Source: Candidatus Thiothrix singaporensis (GTDB lineage Bacteria; Pseudomonadota; Gammaproteobacteria; Thiotrichales; Thiotrichaceae). Taken from it: 16,410 nt of DNA. The notes under the pieces were generated by a model. That model was given only the letters and a program-made list of their open reading frames with translations. It was not told the DNA's origin and did no database searches. The stretch spans positions 1,539,394-1,555,803 of the forward strand of contig CP059265.1 of the NCBI GenBank assembly GCA_013693955.1. Reading direction: 5' to 3'. This document shows, one piece after another, positions 7,246 to 14,621 of this stretch. The translations under genes were made by a program, and so were the position numbers. Position 1 is the stretch's first letter; each line of letters opens with the position of its first letter.

Positions 7246-8428
7246 ATGGATAATGAAACCTTGAAACGGGTAAAGTGAGACCCGGTCTTCTGGCTGCAAC
7301 CAGAGGGTTCCAGAGCAGCAATCCGATCGAGTAAAGGCTCCTCCGATGAGAGACCGTCAACAAGTGTGGATGCTGTACTGGACTCCATGACAATCTCGAA
7401 TAGTCAACCGGCCCCGAACCCGCATTTGCAAGGCAGAGTTATCATACTATGAGTACCCCACCCAGATCATCCGAAACCAATATTGGCGTTGATGTCGGCA
7501 AATTCCAGCTGGATATTCACATCCGTCCTGCGGGCATCCATTTCAGTGTATCCAATGATGCCCCAGGTATTGCCGAAGCGGTCAAAACCCTGAAGAAACA
7601 CCATCCAGACCGGATCGTAGTCGAAGCCACCGGACGCCGGAACACGCCTTTGTCTGCGCCTGTGCCAAAGCGGGTTTACCGTTCGTGATAGCTAATCCCA
7701 TTCACATCAAAAAGTTCGCCGGAGCGATTGGGCAACTGGCGAAAACCGACAAGCTGGACGCCTGCCTGATAGCCCGGTATGGGGAGACGATCCAGCCAGC
7801 GTTGTCTACCCTGAAGCCAGAAATCATATCGATAATCAGTGATTTACTGTCCCGCCGCAATCAAATGGTCAAGATGCAAACGATGGAAAAGAACCGTTTG
7901 CAGATCATGCCCAAAAGCGTGCAGGGTTCCATCACGGCGATCCTGAAAACCTTGCAAAAGGAAATGGCCAAACTGGATAAGCAACTGCTACAGCTGATTG
8001 ACAGTTGTCAGGAATACCAGGAAAAAGTGACATCCTCAAGAGTGTTCCCGGTGTTGGCAACGTCGCTGTCATCACCCTGTTAAGCTGTTTCCCGGAGCTG
8101 GGCTACATCACTAACAAACAGGCTGCCTCTTTGGCTGGTGTTGCGCCGATGAACCGTGAAAGTGGTCGTTATCAGGGTGTTCGCAGAATCAGGGAGGACG
8201 CCATCAGGTGCGCACCGTCCTCTTCATGGGAATGATGTCCGCCATTCAATGTAATCCGGTTTTCAAAGCCAAATACGATGCGCTGGTAAAGGCTGGAAAA
8301 TCCAAAAACTGGCGCTCATCGCCTGTGTCCGCAAGCTGATTGTCATCCTGAATTCCATGATGCGTGACGGTACAAAATGGAACTCGAAAATGGCCTGAAA
8401 TTCAGGGGTTGACACCATAGTCACTTGT
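7246..8428 (+). mobile_element. IS110-family insertion sequence, copy 2, inside attC
   Basis: It appears identical to copy 1 apart from two missing bases: a T at about 7638/7639 (CCTGG becomes CCGG) and a G at 8192-8194 (GGGG becomes GGG). It is 1183 bp long, with the same ACTTGT at both borders, the same attC position and the same orientation. The guide-RNA region is 7246-7448. Confidence 0.88.
7449..8398 (+). pseudogene. IS110-family transposase, four frameshifts (copy 2)
   Basis: The same 317-aa DEDD/Transposase_20 protein as in copy 1. It is broken at the two shared A5 runs (8022-8026 and 8304-8308) and also at two positions unique to this copy: after ATGR at about 7638, and in the glycine-arginine segment at 8192-8194. 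Neither extra loss is shared with copies 1 and 3. The acidic residues of the N-terminal domain are all still encoded. The lost T falls in a CCTGG motif, a known trouble spot when cytosines are Dcm-methylated in nanopore reads; that link is inference. Confidence 0.82.
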
Positions 8429-8432
8429 TGGC

Positions 8433-8818
8433 GCATCATCAACCAATGGATTGTGGTGTGGTCTTTGACTGAAGCACGGCCAAAACAAACCGTAAACCTG
8501 GCACAGCCTGTCACGTAGCAGCGTAAGCACATCTCTGGCTTGAAACTGTTGGGCTGGCGCGATTTTTGGCGCGCGATTAGCGCGTTGGAAAATGACGCTG
8601 GCGACTGTCTCAGTTGGCACAATGGATCACGCATCAGCGCACGATTGTCTTTGGGCTAGCACGGCGAACGCGGCACAGCTTTTCCCGCGCATCAGCGCGG
8701 CCAACCAATTCTTTGAATTCGGTCTTTAAATCTGGCGCGGTATTTCCCGCGTCAGCGCATGATGAACCCATTATCTTTGCAACCTTTTGTCTTGTGATGC
8801 TTTTTGGTTTTTACCCTC
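8433..8818. repeat. Gene-less cassette body 2 (repeat block)
   Basis: A near-copy of 3383-3766. Core motifs lie near 8512, 8628, 8687 and 8747, with a palindromic patch at about 8556-8584 and a candidate promoter near the attC. No gene is supported on either strand. Short open frames run straight into the IS and attC and are not conserved as proteins. Confidence 0.65.
8770..8798 (-). promoter_or_regulatory. Candidate sigma70 promoter in gene-less cassette 2
   Basis: Minus-strand ATCACA (8798-8793), 17 bp, GATAAT (8775-8770), the fourth of five copies. Confidence 0.35.
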
Positions 8819-8908
8819 GCCAACGTCATGTGTGACGGGCGCGGCGGGGAGTAAATTGTGGGAACTCGCGGGCTGTCACCGCGTCCGTCGTCGACATAAT
8901 TGTTAGCA
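8819..8908 (-). other. attC recombination site
   Basis: GCCAAC (8819-8824) and GTTAGCA (8902-8908). The latter matches the TGCTAAC core at 10649, bounding the cassette with the six-cysteine protein. An IS200 copy begins six bases after this core. Confidence 0.9.
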
Positions 8909-8914
8909 TTTTAT

Positions 8915-9511
8915 TTCCATACCCAAGGTTAAAACCACCGGCTTCAGCCGGTCAGCTTTAGCTGCGACAATGTGCTGTGCCGCTGAGGAGGTAGAGCATG
9001 AATTATCGTTACGGAAGCCATACGGTTTATCAAATTGAGTATCATTTTGTCTGGGTGACGAAATATCGCTACAAAGTTTTGACAGGTGAGGTTGGCGAGC
9101 GCTTGCGGGAACTGGTGCGTCAGACTTGCGAAGCGTTTGAGATTCGCATCATCAAAGGTGCAGTAAGCCAGGATCATGTCCACATATTGGTCAGTTGCCC
9201 TCCTCATCTGGCTCCAAGTGAGATCATGAGGCGCATCAAAGGACGGACAGCGAGCTACCTGTTGGAAGAATATCCCCATATTAACAAGCGCTATTGGGGT
9301 CGACATTTTTGGGCTCGGGGCTATTTTTGTGTCACGGTGGGTCAGATGACCGAGGAGATGATCAAAGAATATCTGGAACATCACTTTGAGCCGAGTCCCA
9401 ATGATAATTTCCGAATGGAACCGGGCAGCTAACACGTCGTTTAGTCGACGTGTATCCGGGACTTTCAGTCCCTTTCGCAAACCCACCAGCTTTAGCTGGT
9501 GCGTTGTTTAG
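8915..9511 (+). mobile_element. IS200/IS605-type element, copy 1 (tnpA only)
   Basis: An element of about 597 bp compared with copy 2 (11685-12280). The ends carry hairpins instead of inverted repeats: ACCGGC-TTCA-GCCGGT (8937-8952) at the left and CACCAGC-TTTA-GCTGGTG (9484-9501) at the right. Both copies are preceded by TTAT with no target duplication, as expected for single-strand transposition. It lies in the non-coding 3' part of the six-cysteine cassette, right beside the attC. The left boundary is certain to within about two bases. Confidence 0.85.
8998..9432 (+). CDS. tnpA: IS200-type Y1 transposase TnpA (copy 1)
   Basis: A complete 144-aa Y1 HUH transposase. The start MNYRYGSHTVYQIEYHFVWV, the metal-binding HUH motif DHVHILVS (H60 and H62), and the C-terminal helix MTEEMIKEYLEHH with catalytic Tyr125 are all in place; the length is normal. 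It nicks and joins single-stranded DNA at the element's hairpin ends. The Shine-Dalgarno GAGGAGG (about 8985) is strong and fixes the start. No tnpB accompanies it. A hairpin after the stop (acacgtcg...cgacgtgt, 9433-9454) may act as a transcription end or as part of the right end. A 180-codon frame on the opposite strand is a shadow. Confidence 0.92.
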   Translation: MNYRYGSHTVYQIEYHFVWVTKYRYKVLTGEVGERLRELVRQTCEAFEIRIIKGAVSQDHVHILVSCPPHLAPSEIMRRIKGRTASYLLEEYPHINKRYWGRHFWARGYFCVTVGQMTEEMIKEYLEHHFEPSPNDNFRMEPGS

Positions 9512-9539
9512 TAAGTCTATATTTATTATTAATTATATT

Positions 9540-9672
9540 TAAAATCCCCCATAGGGGATCAGTAAATCCTCGCCTTAAGGCGACGGATCAGGTGAGTGAG
9601 TACTATGCTGGTTCTATGCAGGATTACAAACATGGTAGCCACACAATTTGGGATTGTAAGTATCACTATTAA
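9540..9672 (+). mobile_element. Remnant of a second IS200-type element (left end only)
   Basis: Two hairpins, ATCCCC-CATA-GGGGAT (9544-9559) and CGCC-TTAA-GGCG (9571-9582), are followed by an 18-codon frame from ATG 9616: MQDYKHGSHTIWDCKYHY, then a stop. This aligns with the start of Y1 transposases (compare MNYRYGSHTVYQIEYHFVWV nearby) but is a different family member. The rest of the gene is gone. It suggests an older insertion, truncated before or during the arrival of the neighbouring IS200 copy. Confidence 0.65.
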
Positions 9673-9702
9673 TATTTGTGATCTCTACAATTTTTGTAGT
9701 TG

Positions 9703-9736
9703 AATTAGGCCACTACTGTGGAGCCGTGGCCTAATT
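9703..9736 (-). terminator. Possible terminator after the six-cysteine gene
   Basis: A perfect 11-bp stem AATTAGGCCAC (9703-9713) and GTGGCCTAATT (9726-9736) with a 12-nt loop lies just past the stop at 9748. A second small hairpin (CTACAA...TTGTAG, about 9684-9699) follows. There is no clean run of U after the main stem, so rho-independent action is uncertain. Confidence 0.45.
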
Positions 9737-9747
9737 GGATAATATTT

Positions 9748-10056
9748 TTATTGGCACAAGCATTGATAGGATTCAATGCCTTGTTCTTGCCCGCTATAAC
9801 CCACAAAACATTTGCTTGACCAATTGGGCTGTAAGTTATAGCCAGCCCTATAGCCTTCTCGACCAGGATTAGCTCTGCAAATATAGAATGGATTACCATT
9901 GACTCTATATACTCCGCTGGTTATAGCATTGAGTCTATGGGCTTGGCATACGTTAAAACATGATTCTCCATTAGCCTCAAACCAACTTGCAGCAGCAGCT
10001 GCTTGGCTTGCAAGAACAAGTATTGCTGCGAATATGCTTTTTGAAAAAGTATTCAT
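9748..10056 (-). CDS. Small secreted protein with six cysteines
   Basis: A 102-aa protein with a clear Sec signal peptide (MNTFSKSIFAAILVLASQAAAAA, about residues 1-23) and a mature part of about 79 residues with six cysteines (33, 37, 60, 83, 99 and 101), which suggests three disulfides and a compact extracytoplasmic fold. Motifs include ESCFNVCQAH, NPFYICRANPGREGYRAGYN and KCFVGYSGQE...YQCLCQ. I do not recognise a named family; a small lectin-like or adhesion role is only a guess. The start is well supported by AGGAGA six bases before the ATG. The gene's cassette also holds a 590-bp upstream region of IS debris. Confidence 0.82.
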   Translation of the reverse strand: MNTFSKSIFAAILVLASQAAAAASWFEANGESCFNVCQAHRLNAITSGVYRVNGNPFYICRANPGREGYRAGYNLQPNWSSKCFVGYSGQEQGIESYQCLCQ

Positions 10057-10217
10057 AAAATTCTCCTAATAATAAGATTAATTGCAATTCTTGATTATTA
10101 TGTAAGAACTGCATAATTTATTATTCGGCTATTTTGAGAGAAATTATACTACTCATTTGAATACATTCATTTTTGGGGGGTATTGATTTTAAATATCTAG
10201 TATCACAAGTATGTATA

Positions 10218-10407
10218 CCCAAGGCAATTCAATTTTCGGTTCTTACATTTTTCATGAATTCTTAAATATCAATGACTTAAGTAACTGGCAAAAGTTTTCG
10301 CGCATTCGATGCATTGAAATTCAATGAGTTACAGGAGTGGAATGCACGAAAACTTTGGCTCATGTACTTATGGATTTTTAGAAAACCGAATTTTCAATCG
10401 CTTCGGG
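10218..10407. repeat. Long imperfect inverted repeat
   Basis: Outer arms 10218-10241 and 10384-10407 (aattcaattttcggtt against aaccgaattttcaat) and inner arms 10289-10307 and 10340-10357 (caaaagttttcg against cgaaaactttgg) fold back on each other. The centre contains attgaaattcaat. It could be a MITE-like fragment or encode a long hairpin RNA. Confidence 0.55.
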
Positions 10408-10523
10408 TCTTATTCCCCGCCCCTTGGGGCGATTTTTCAAACAGCGTCGAAAGGCGCTGTTGAACGTAGCGAGCCACACGGTGTGCGAGCGGAGTGAAGT
10501 GATACCCCGCTGTTGCGGCGGGG
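10405..10523 (+). mobile_element. IS200/IS605-like end or omega-RNA-like remnant
   Basis: A chain of G+C-rich hairpins: CGCCCC-TT-GGGGCG (10418-10431), AACAGCG...CGCTGTT (10440-10461), CACAC-GG-TGTG, and finally CCCCGC...GCGGGG (10505-10523). The run gtgcgagcggagtgaagtga before the last hairpin is typical of right ends of tnpB-bearing IS605 elements, where the omega RNA ends. No tnpB is present. The call rests on resemblance only. Confidence 0.5.
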
Positions 10524-10648
10524 ATGTTCATTTGCCGTTGGTATAGTGAAGTCTCACGCCCTGGCTAATTTATAAGCGATTGATTCATATTGGTATTAAT
10601 CGTGTCATATGTTTCTTCGGAACACTCATCCTGCTGGTCAGTGTACCG

Positions 10649-10739
10649 TGCTAACGTCTGAATTGACGGGCGCGGCGGGGAGTCAGTTGTTGGAACTCGC
10701 GGGCTGTCACCGCGTCCGTCGTCGAATGATTTGTTGGCT
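10649..10739 (-). other. attC recombination site
   Basis: TGCTAAC (10649-10655) and GTTGGCT (10733-10739) around the standard arms. It is the 3' site of the reverse-transcriptase cassette. Confidence 0.9.
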
Positions 10740-11684
10740 CATAATGCAGAAACACATTGAGCAATAATTTGATTCATCTCGCTCCCATTAGAAAAATATC
10801 CAAGTAAGTGATTCCGATTAATTTTTTCTCTTCTCTTGAGCCTACCGCAGAAGCCCAGGATAACCAACCGGAAGCACCTGTTCTTAAATGCTCTTCGCGT
10901 AGATCAGCCATGCCAAATCTGAGTTCTGGAATCTCTAATATTTTAGCGCGTGAAATATCAGTGCTATTTTGATGTTCAAAAATATTTATTAGGAGATCAG
11001 AAGCATGACTTGTTGATAATAATTGGGATTCTAGCAGTTTACCGAGCCAAAATAATTGATATTCTGTAATTACTTCAGCATCTGATAAATGTTCACTAAC
11101 TAAACTAGCTATGGCTTCTTTGTCATCAATATGGTCAGAAAAATAGTAGATATTTTTACTCAGATTAGGAAATTTTTGTAGGAATGTTGGAATGAACTCG
11201 AGAACATCATTGCCTTCGTCTCTCATCAAGGACAAAACTAGCTCTGCATCCTCTTCTTCAAGCTCTTCTGATCTAAGTAAATTGAATAAATAATCTATTT
11301 CTTCTTCAGTTAAATTCTCGCCATAATCACTATCATCATATTCATCGACTCCCGATCCACCAACGACTAATGCTCTATGCCTCAATAATCCAAGTTTAAG
11401 ATCATCAATCTTCTTCTCAAGTCCTAAATGGTCTATCTCACCTAATTTTGTTTTTACAGGATTAATTGATAGTCCTTTTTCTCCAAGCATTCTTTGAATT
11501 AATAAAAATCACCAATAACAGCTTCTGCATCATTTGAAAATAAGTAAAAATCATCCATGAATCTTAATAGTTTATTGCTTTCCAAGCGATTGGAGTTATC
11601 AATGAATGAAAGAAAGTGAGCACCAATCATCTTCGCAGGATATATCCCATGAGGTAGACAATCAATTGATCTGCCTGCATTTAT

Positions 11685-12280
11685 TTCCATACCCAAGGTT
11701 AAAACCACCGGCTTCAGCCGGTCAGCTTTAGCTGCGACAATGTGCTGTGCCGCTGAGGAGGTAGAGCATGAATTATCGTTACGGAAGCCATACGGTTTAT
11801 CAAATTGAGTATCATTTTGTCTGGGTGACGAAATATCGCTACAAAGTTTTGACAGGTGAGGTTGGCGAGCGCTTGCGGGAACTGGTGCGTCAGACTTGCG
11901 AAGCGTTTGAGATTCGCATCATCAAAGGTGCAGTAAGCCAGGATCATGTCCACATATTGGTCAGTTGCCCTCCTCATCTGGCTCCAAGTGAGATCATGAG
12001 GCGCATCAAAGGACGGACAGCGAGCTACCTGTTGGAAGAATATCCCCATATTAACAAGCGCTATTGGGGTCGACATTTTTGGGCTCGGGGCTATTTTTGT
12101 GTCACGGTGGGTCAGATGACCGAGGAGATGATCAAAGAATATCTGGAACATCACTTTGAGCCGAGTCCCAATGATAATTTCCGAATGGAACCGGGCAGCT
12201 AACACGTCGTTTAGTCGACGTGTATCCGGGACTTTCAGTCCTTTCGCAAACCCACCAGCTTTAGCTGGTGCGTTGTTTAG
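11685..12280 (+). mobile_element. IS200/IS605-type element, copy 2, inside the RT gene
   Basis: It appears identical to copy 1 apart from one missing C in the right end (tccctt becomes tcctt near 12240). It sits after TTAT in the antisense direction to the reverse transcriptase. Deleting it precisely restores the RT reading frame, which fixes its ends to within two bases and shows there is no target duplication. The left hairpin lies at about 11707-11722 and the right hairpin at about 12253-12270. Confidence 0.88.
11768..12202 (+). CDS. tnpA: IS200-type Y1 transposase TnpA (copy 2)
   Basis: A complete 144-aa protein with the same translated sequence as copy 1, including HUH motif H60/H62 and Tyr125. 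It has the same strong GAGGAGG site ahead of the ATG. Being intact and the same as its sister 2.8 kb away, it argues for recent movement. The minus-strand frame that fuses the RT N-terminus to antisense IS sequence (12814-11714) is an artefact of the insertion. Confidence 0.92.
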   Translation: MNYRYGSHTVYQIEYHFVWVTKYRYKVLTGEVGERLRELVRQTCEAFEIRIIKGAVSQDHVHILVSCPPHLAPSEIMRRIKGRTASYLLEEYPHINKRYWGRHFWARGYFCVTVGQMTEEMIKEYLEHHFEPSPNDNFRMEPGS

Positions 12281-12843
12281 TTGTTTGAGAAACTTATCAA
12301 AGAAAGCACTATCTTCTTCTGTCTCAGCTACAGTATTAAACCACATAACGAGATCATGATGATATATGGAGTTAAAATATGAGGATATGTCAAATTTGGC
12401 GCAATATCTATAGTCTTTTGCTTCGGATCGAACATCTTCTTTGAATTTTTGATAGCTTGAAGTTGCAGAAATGGGCTGACCACTTTCAAATCTATACCCA
12501 TAGTTTTCTCGTTCTCTACGATAGCTTTTTCTAAACTTAGAACGATTTCTATATGTCAAATCATATAAAAAGAACTCGGCAACCGGATCTAATTTTGCAG
12601 TTCGCCTTAAATGAAACCCACTTTTAGATGCATAAGCCTTGGTTTGAGTTAAGAAAGTAGAATCACTGTTTTTATTATGTGTGATTTTACCGTATATGTA
12701 ATCTCCTAGAGACTCGGATGCTGACTCAACAAGAACACGGTTAAGCTCTAAAGGGAATAAAGTCTTAGGAAAATCGTTCAGGAAAAATGTGCTTGTATTC
12801 TTATATTTTGACATAGTAGTGATCTATTGTGTTTGGTACTTTA

Positions 12844-12928
12844 GCCAACGTCAGAGCTGACGGGCGCGGCAGGGAGTCAATTGATCGGAGTCGCGGGCTG
12901 TCGCCGCGTCCGTCGTCGAGCAACTTGT
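12844..12928 (-). other. attC site split by IS110 copy 3
   Basis: GCCAAC (12844-12849) and the standard arms run to ACTTGT (12923-12928). The core resumes as ACTTGTTGGC at 14108-14117. Central bases differ slightly from the other split sites (ttgatcgga instead of ttgggcgaa). Confidence 0.88.
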
Positions 12929-14113
12929 ATGGATAATGAAACCTTGAAACGGGTAAAGTGAGACCCGGTCTTCTGGCTGCAACCAGAGGGTTCCAGAGCA
13001 GCAATCCGATCGAGTAAAGGCTCCTCCGATGAGAGACCGTCAACAAGTGTGGATGCTGTACTGGACTCCATGACAATCTCGAATAGTCAACCGGCCCCGA
13101 ACCCGCATTTGCAAGGCAGAGTTATCATACTATGAGTACCCCACCCAGATCATCCGAAACCAATATTGGCGTTGATGTCGGCAAATTCCAGCTGGATATT
13201 CACATCCGTCCTGCGGGCATCCATTTCAGTGTATCCAATGATGCCCCAGGTATTGCCGAAGCGGTCAAAACCCTGAAGAAACACCATCCAGACCGGATCG
13301 TAGTCGAAGCCACCGGACGCCTGGAACACGCCTTTGTCTGCGCCTGTGCCAAAGCGGGTTTACCGTTCGTGATAGCTAATCCCATTCACATCAAAAAGTT
13401 CGCCGGAGCGATTGGGCAACTGGCGAAAACCGACAAGCTGGACGCCTGCCTGATAGCCCGGTATGGGGAGACGATCCAGCCAGCGTTGTCTACCCTGAAG
13501 CCAGAAATCATATCGATAATCAGTGATTTACTGTCCCGCCGCAATCAAATGGTCAAGATGCAAACGATGGAAAAGAACCGTTTGCAGATCATGCCCAAAA
13601 GCGTGCAGGGTTCCATCACGGCGATCCTGAAAACCTTGCAAAAGGAAATGGCCAAACTGGATAAGCAACTGCTACAGCTGATTGACAGTTGTCAGGAATA
13701 CCAGGAAAAAGTGACATCCTCAAGAGTGTTCCCGGTGTTGGCAACGTCGCTGTCATCACCCTGTTAAGCTGTTTCCCGGAGCTGGGCTACATCACTAACA
13801 AACAGGCTGCCTCTTTGGCTGGTGTTGCGCCGATGAACCGTGAAAGTGGTCGTTATCAGGGTGTTCGCAGAATCAGGGGAGGACGCCATCAGGTGCGCAC
13901 CGTCCTCTTCATGGGAATGATGTCCGCCATTCAATGTAATCCGGTTTTCAAAGCCAAATACGATGCGCTGGTAAAGGCTGGAAAATCCAAAAACTGGCGC
14001 TCATCGCCTGTGTCCGCAAGCTGATTGTCATCCTGAATTCCATGATGCGTGACGGTACAAAATGGAACTCGAAAATGGCCTGAAATTCAGGGGTTGACAC
14101 CATAGTCACTTGT
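12929..14113 (+). mobile_element. IS110-family insertion sequence, copy 3, inside attC
   Basis: 1185 bp, matching copy 1 wherever I compared them, with ACTTGT at both borders and in the same attC position and orientation. The guide-RNA region is 12929-13131. Copies 1 and 3 are direct repeats 10.7 kb apart and could recombine to delete everything between. Confidence 0.88.
13132..14083 (+). pseudogene. IS110-family transposase, two frameshifts (copy 3)
   Basis: The same protein as copy 1, with D15, E59, D101 and D104 in the RuvC-like domain and the complete Transposase_20 domain. It is broken at A5 runs 13706-13710 and 13989-13993. One A restored at each gives 317 residues. A single-A loss in both runs in all three copies would be unusual for independent decay. 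Confidence 0.85.
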
Positions 14114-14117
14114 TGGC

Positions 14118-14621
14118 GCATCATCAACCAATGGATTGTGGTGTGGCCTTTGACTGAAGCACGGCCAAAACAAACCATAAAACCGGCACAACCTGGCACG
14201 CATCAGCGCAAGAGCCTCTCCGACTTGAAGCTGTTGGGCTGGCACGCTTTTTGTCGCGCGATTAGCGCGTTGGAAAATGACGCTGGCGACTGTCTCAGTT
14301 GGCACAGTGGATCACGCATCAGCGCACGATTGTCTTTGGGCTAGCACGGTGAACGCGGCACAACATTTCCCGCGCATCAGCGTGGCTCACCCATTCTTTA
14401 AATTCGGCGTTTGATTTGGCACAGCGTTTACACGCATCAGCGCACGATAACTTTTGGGTCGGCACGGCGAACGCGGCACAGCTTTTCCCGCGCATCAGCG
14501 CGGCCAACCAATTCTTTGAATTCGGTCTTTAAATCTGGCGCGGTATTTCCCGCGTCAGCGCATGATGAACCCATTATCTTTGCAACCTTTTGTCTTGTGA
14601 TGCTTTTTGGTTTTTACCCTC
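14118..14621. repeat. Gene-less cassette body 3 (repeat block)
   Basis: The longest of the three gene-less cassettes, with core motifs near 14197, 14313, 14370, 14431, 14490 and 14550. The last five lie at a steady 57-61-bp spacing, one unit pair more than in the sister cassettes, so units have been gained or lost in tandem. No gene is supported. A candidate promoter lies at 14573-14601. Confidence 0.65.

Larger units (their letters stand above)
10057..10648. other. Gene-free leader of the six-cysteine cassette
   Basis: No gene is supported on either strand. From left to right it holds the ribosome-binding site of the secreted protein, an A+T-rich stretch, a long imperfect inverted repeat (10218-10407), an IS605-like element end (10405-10523), and then about 115 bp of unremarkable sequence up to the attC. 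Confidence 0.6.
10774..12814 (-). pseudogene. Defence-type reverse transcriptase, split by IS200 and frameshifted
   Basis: Removing the IS200 copy (11685-12280) joins ...FDKFLKQ (Q178) in frame to INAGRSIDCLPHGIYPAKM. One added base near 11501 then joins DFY to LIQRMLGEKGLS. The result is one 481-aa protein with no leftover bases. Polymerase motifs: YCAKFDISSYFNSIYHHDL (D142), LPHGIYPAKMIG (about 188-199), LLRFMDDFYLFS (D222, D223) and GLSINPVKTK. The C-terminal half is a helical, acid-rich region (EYDDSDYGENLTEEEIDYLF...), like the helical repeats of Abi and unknown-group/DRT antiviral reverse transcriptases. No intron maturase or retron features are seen. The exact DRT class is not determined. 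It starts 30 bp from the attC with no good Shine-Dalgarno. As present here it is interrupted and almost surely inactive. Confidence 0.82.

Noticed and set aside
8263..8634. Minus-strand frames across gene-less cassettes and IS right ends
   Set aside because: They cross the attC core and the IS boundary and show no protein family features.
8944..9486. 180-codon minus-strand frame over IS200 copy 1
   Set aside because: It is exactly antisense to tnpA, recurs at the second IS copy, and has no family resemblance.
11714..12814. 366-aa minus-strand protein starting as a reverse transcriptase
   Set aside because: Its second half is antisense IS200 sequence; the true RT continues beyond the insertion.
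10774..12814. Retron or group II intron
   Set aside because: No msr/msd-like inverted repeat or intron domain V is seen, and the helical acid-rich C-terminus fits Abi/DRT-type enzymes better.
14313..14565. CRISPR-like regular spacing of short palindromic repeats
   Set aside because: The sequence between cores is itself repeated across distant blocks, cores are only 12-16 bp and variable, and no cas genes are present.
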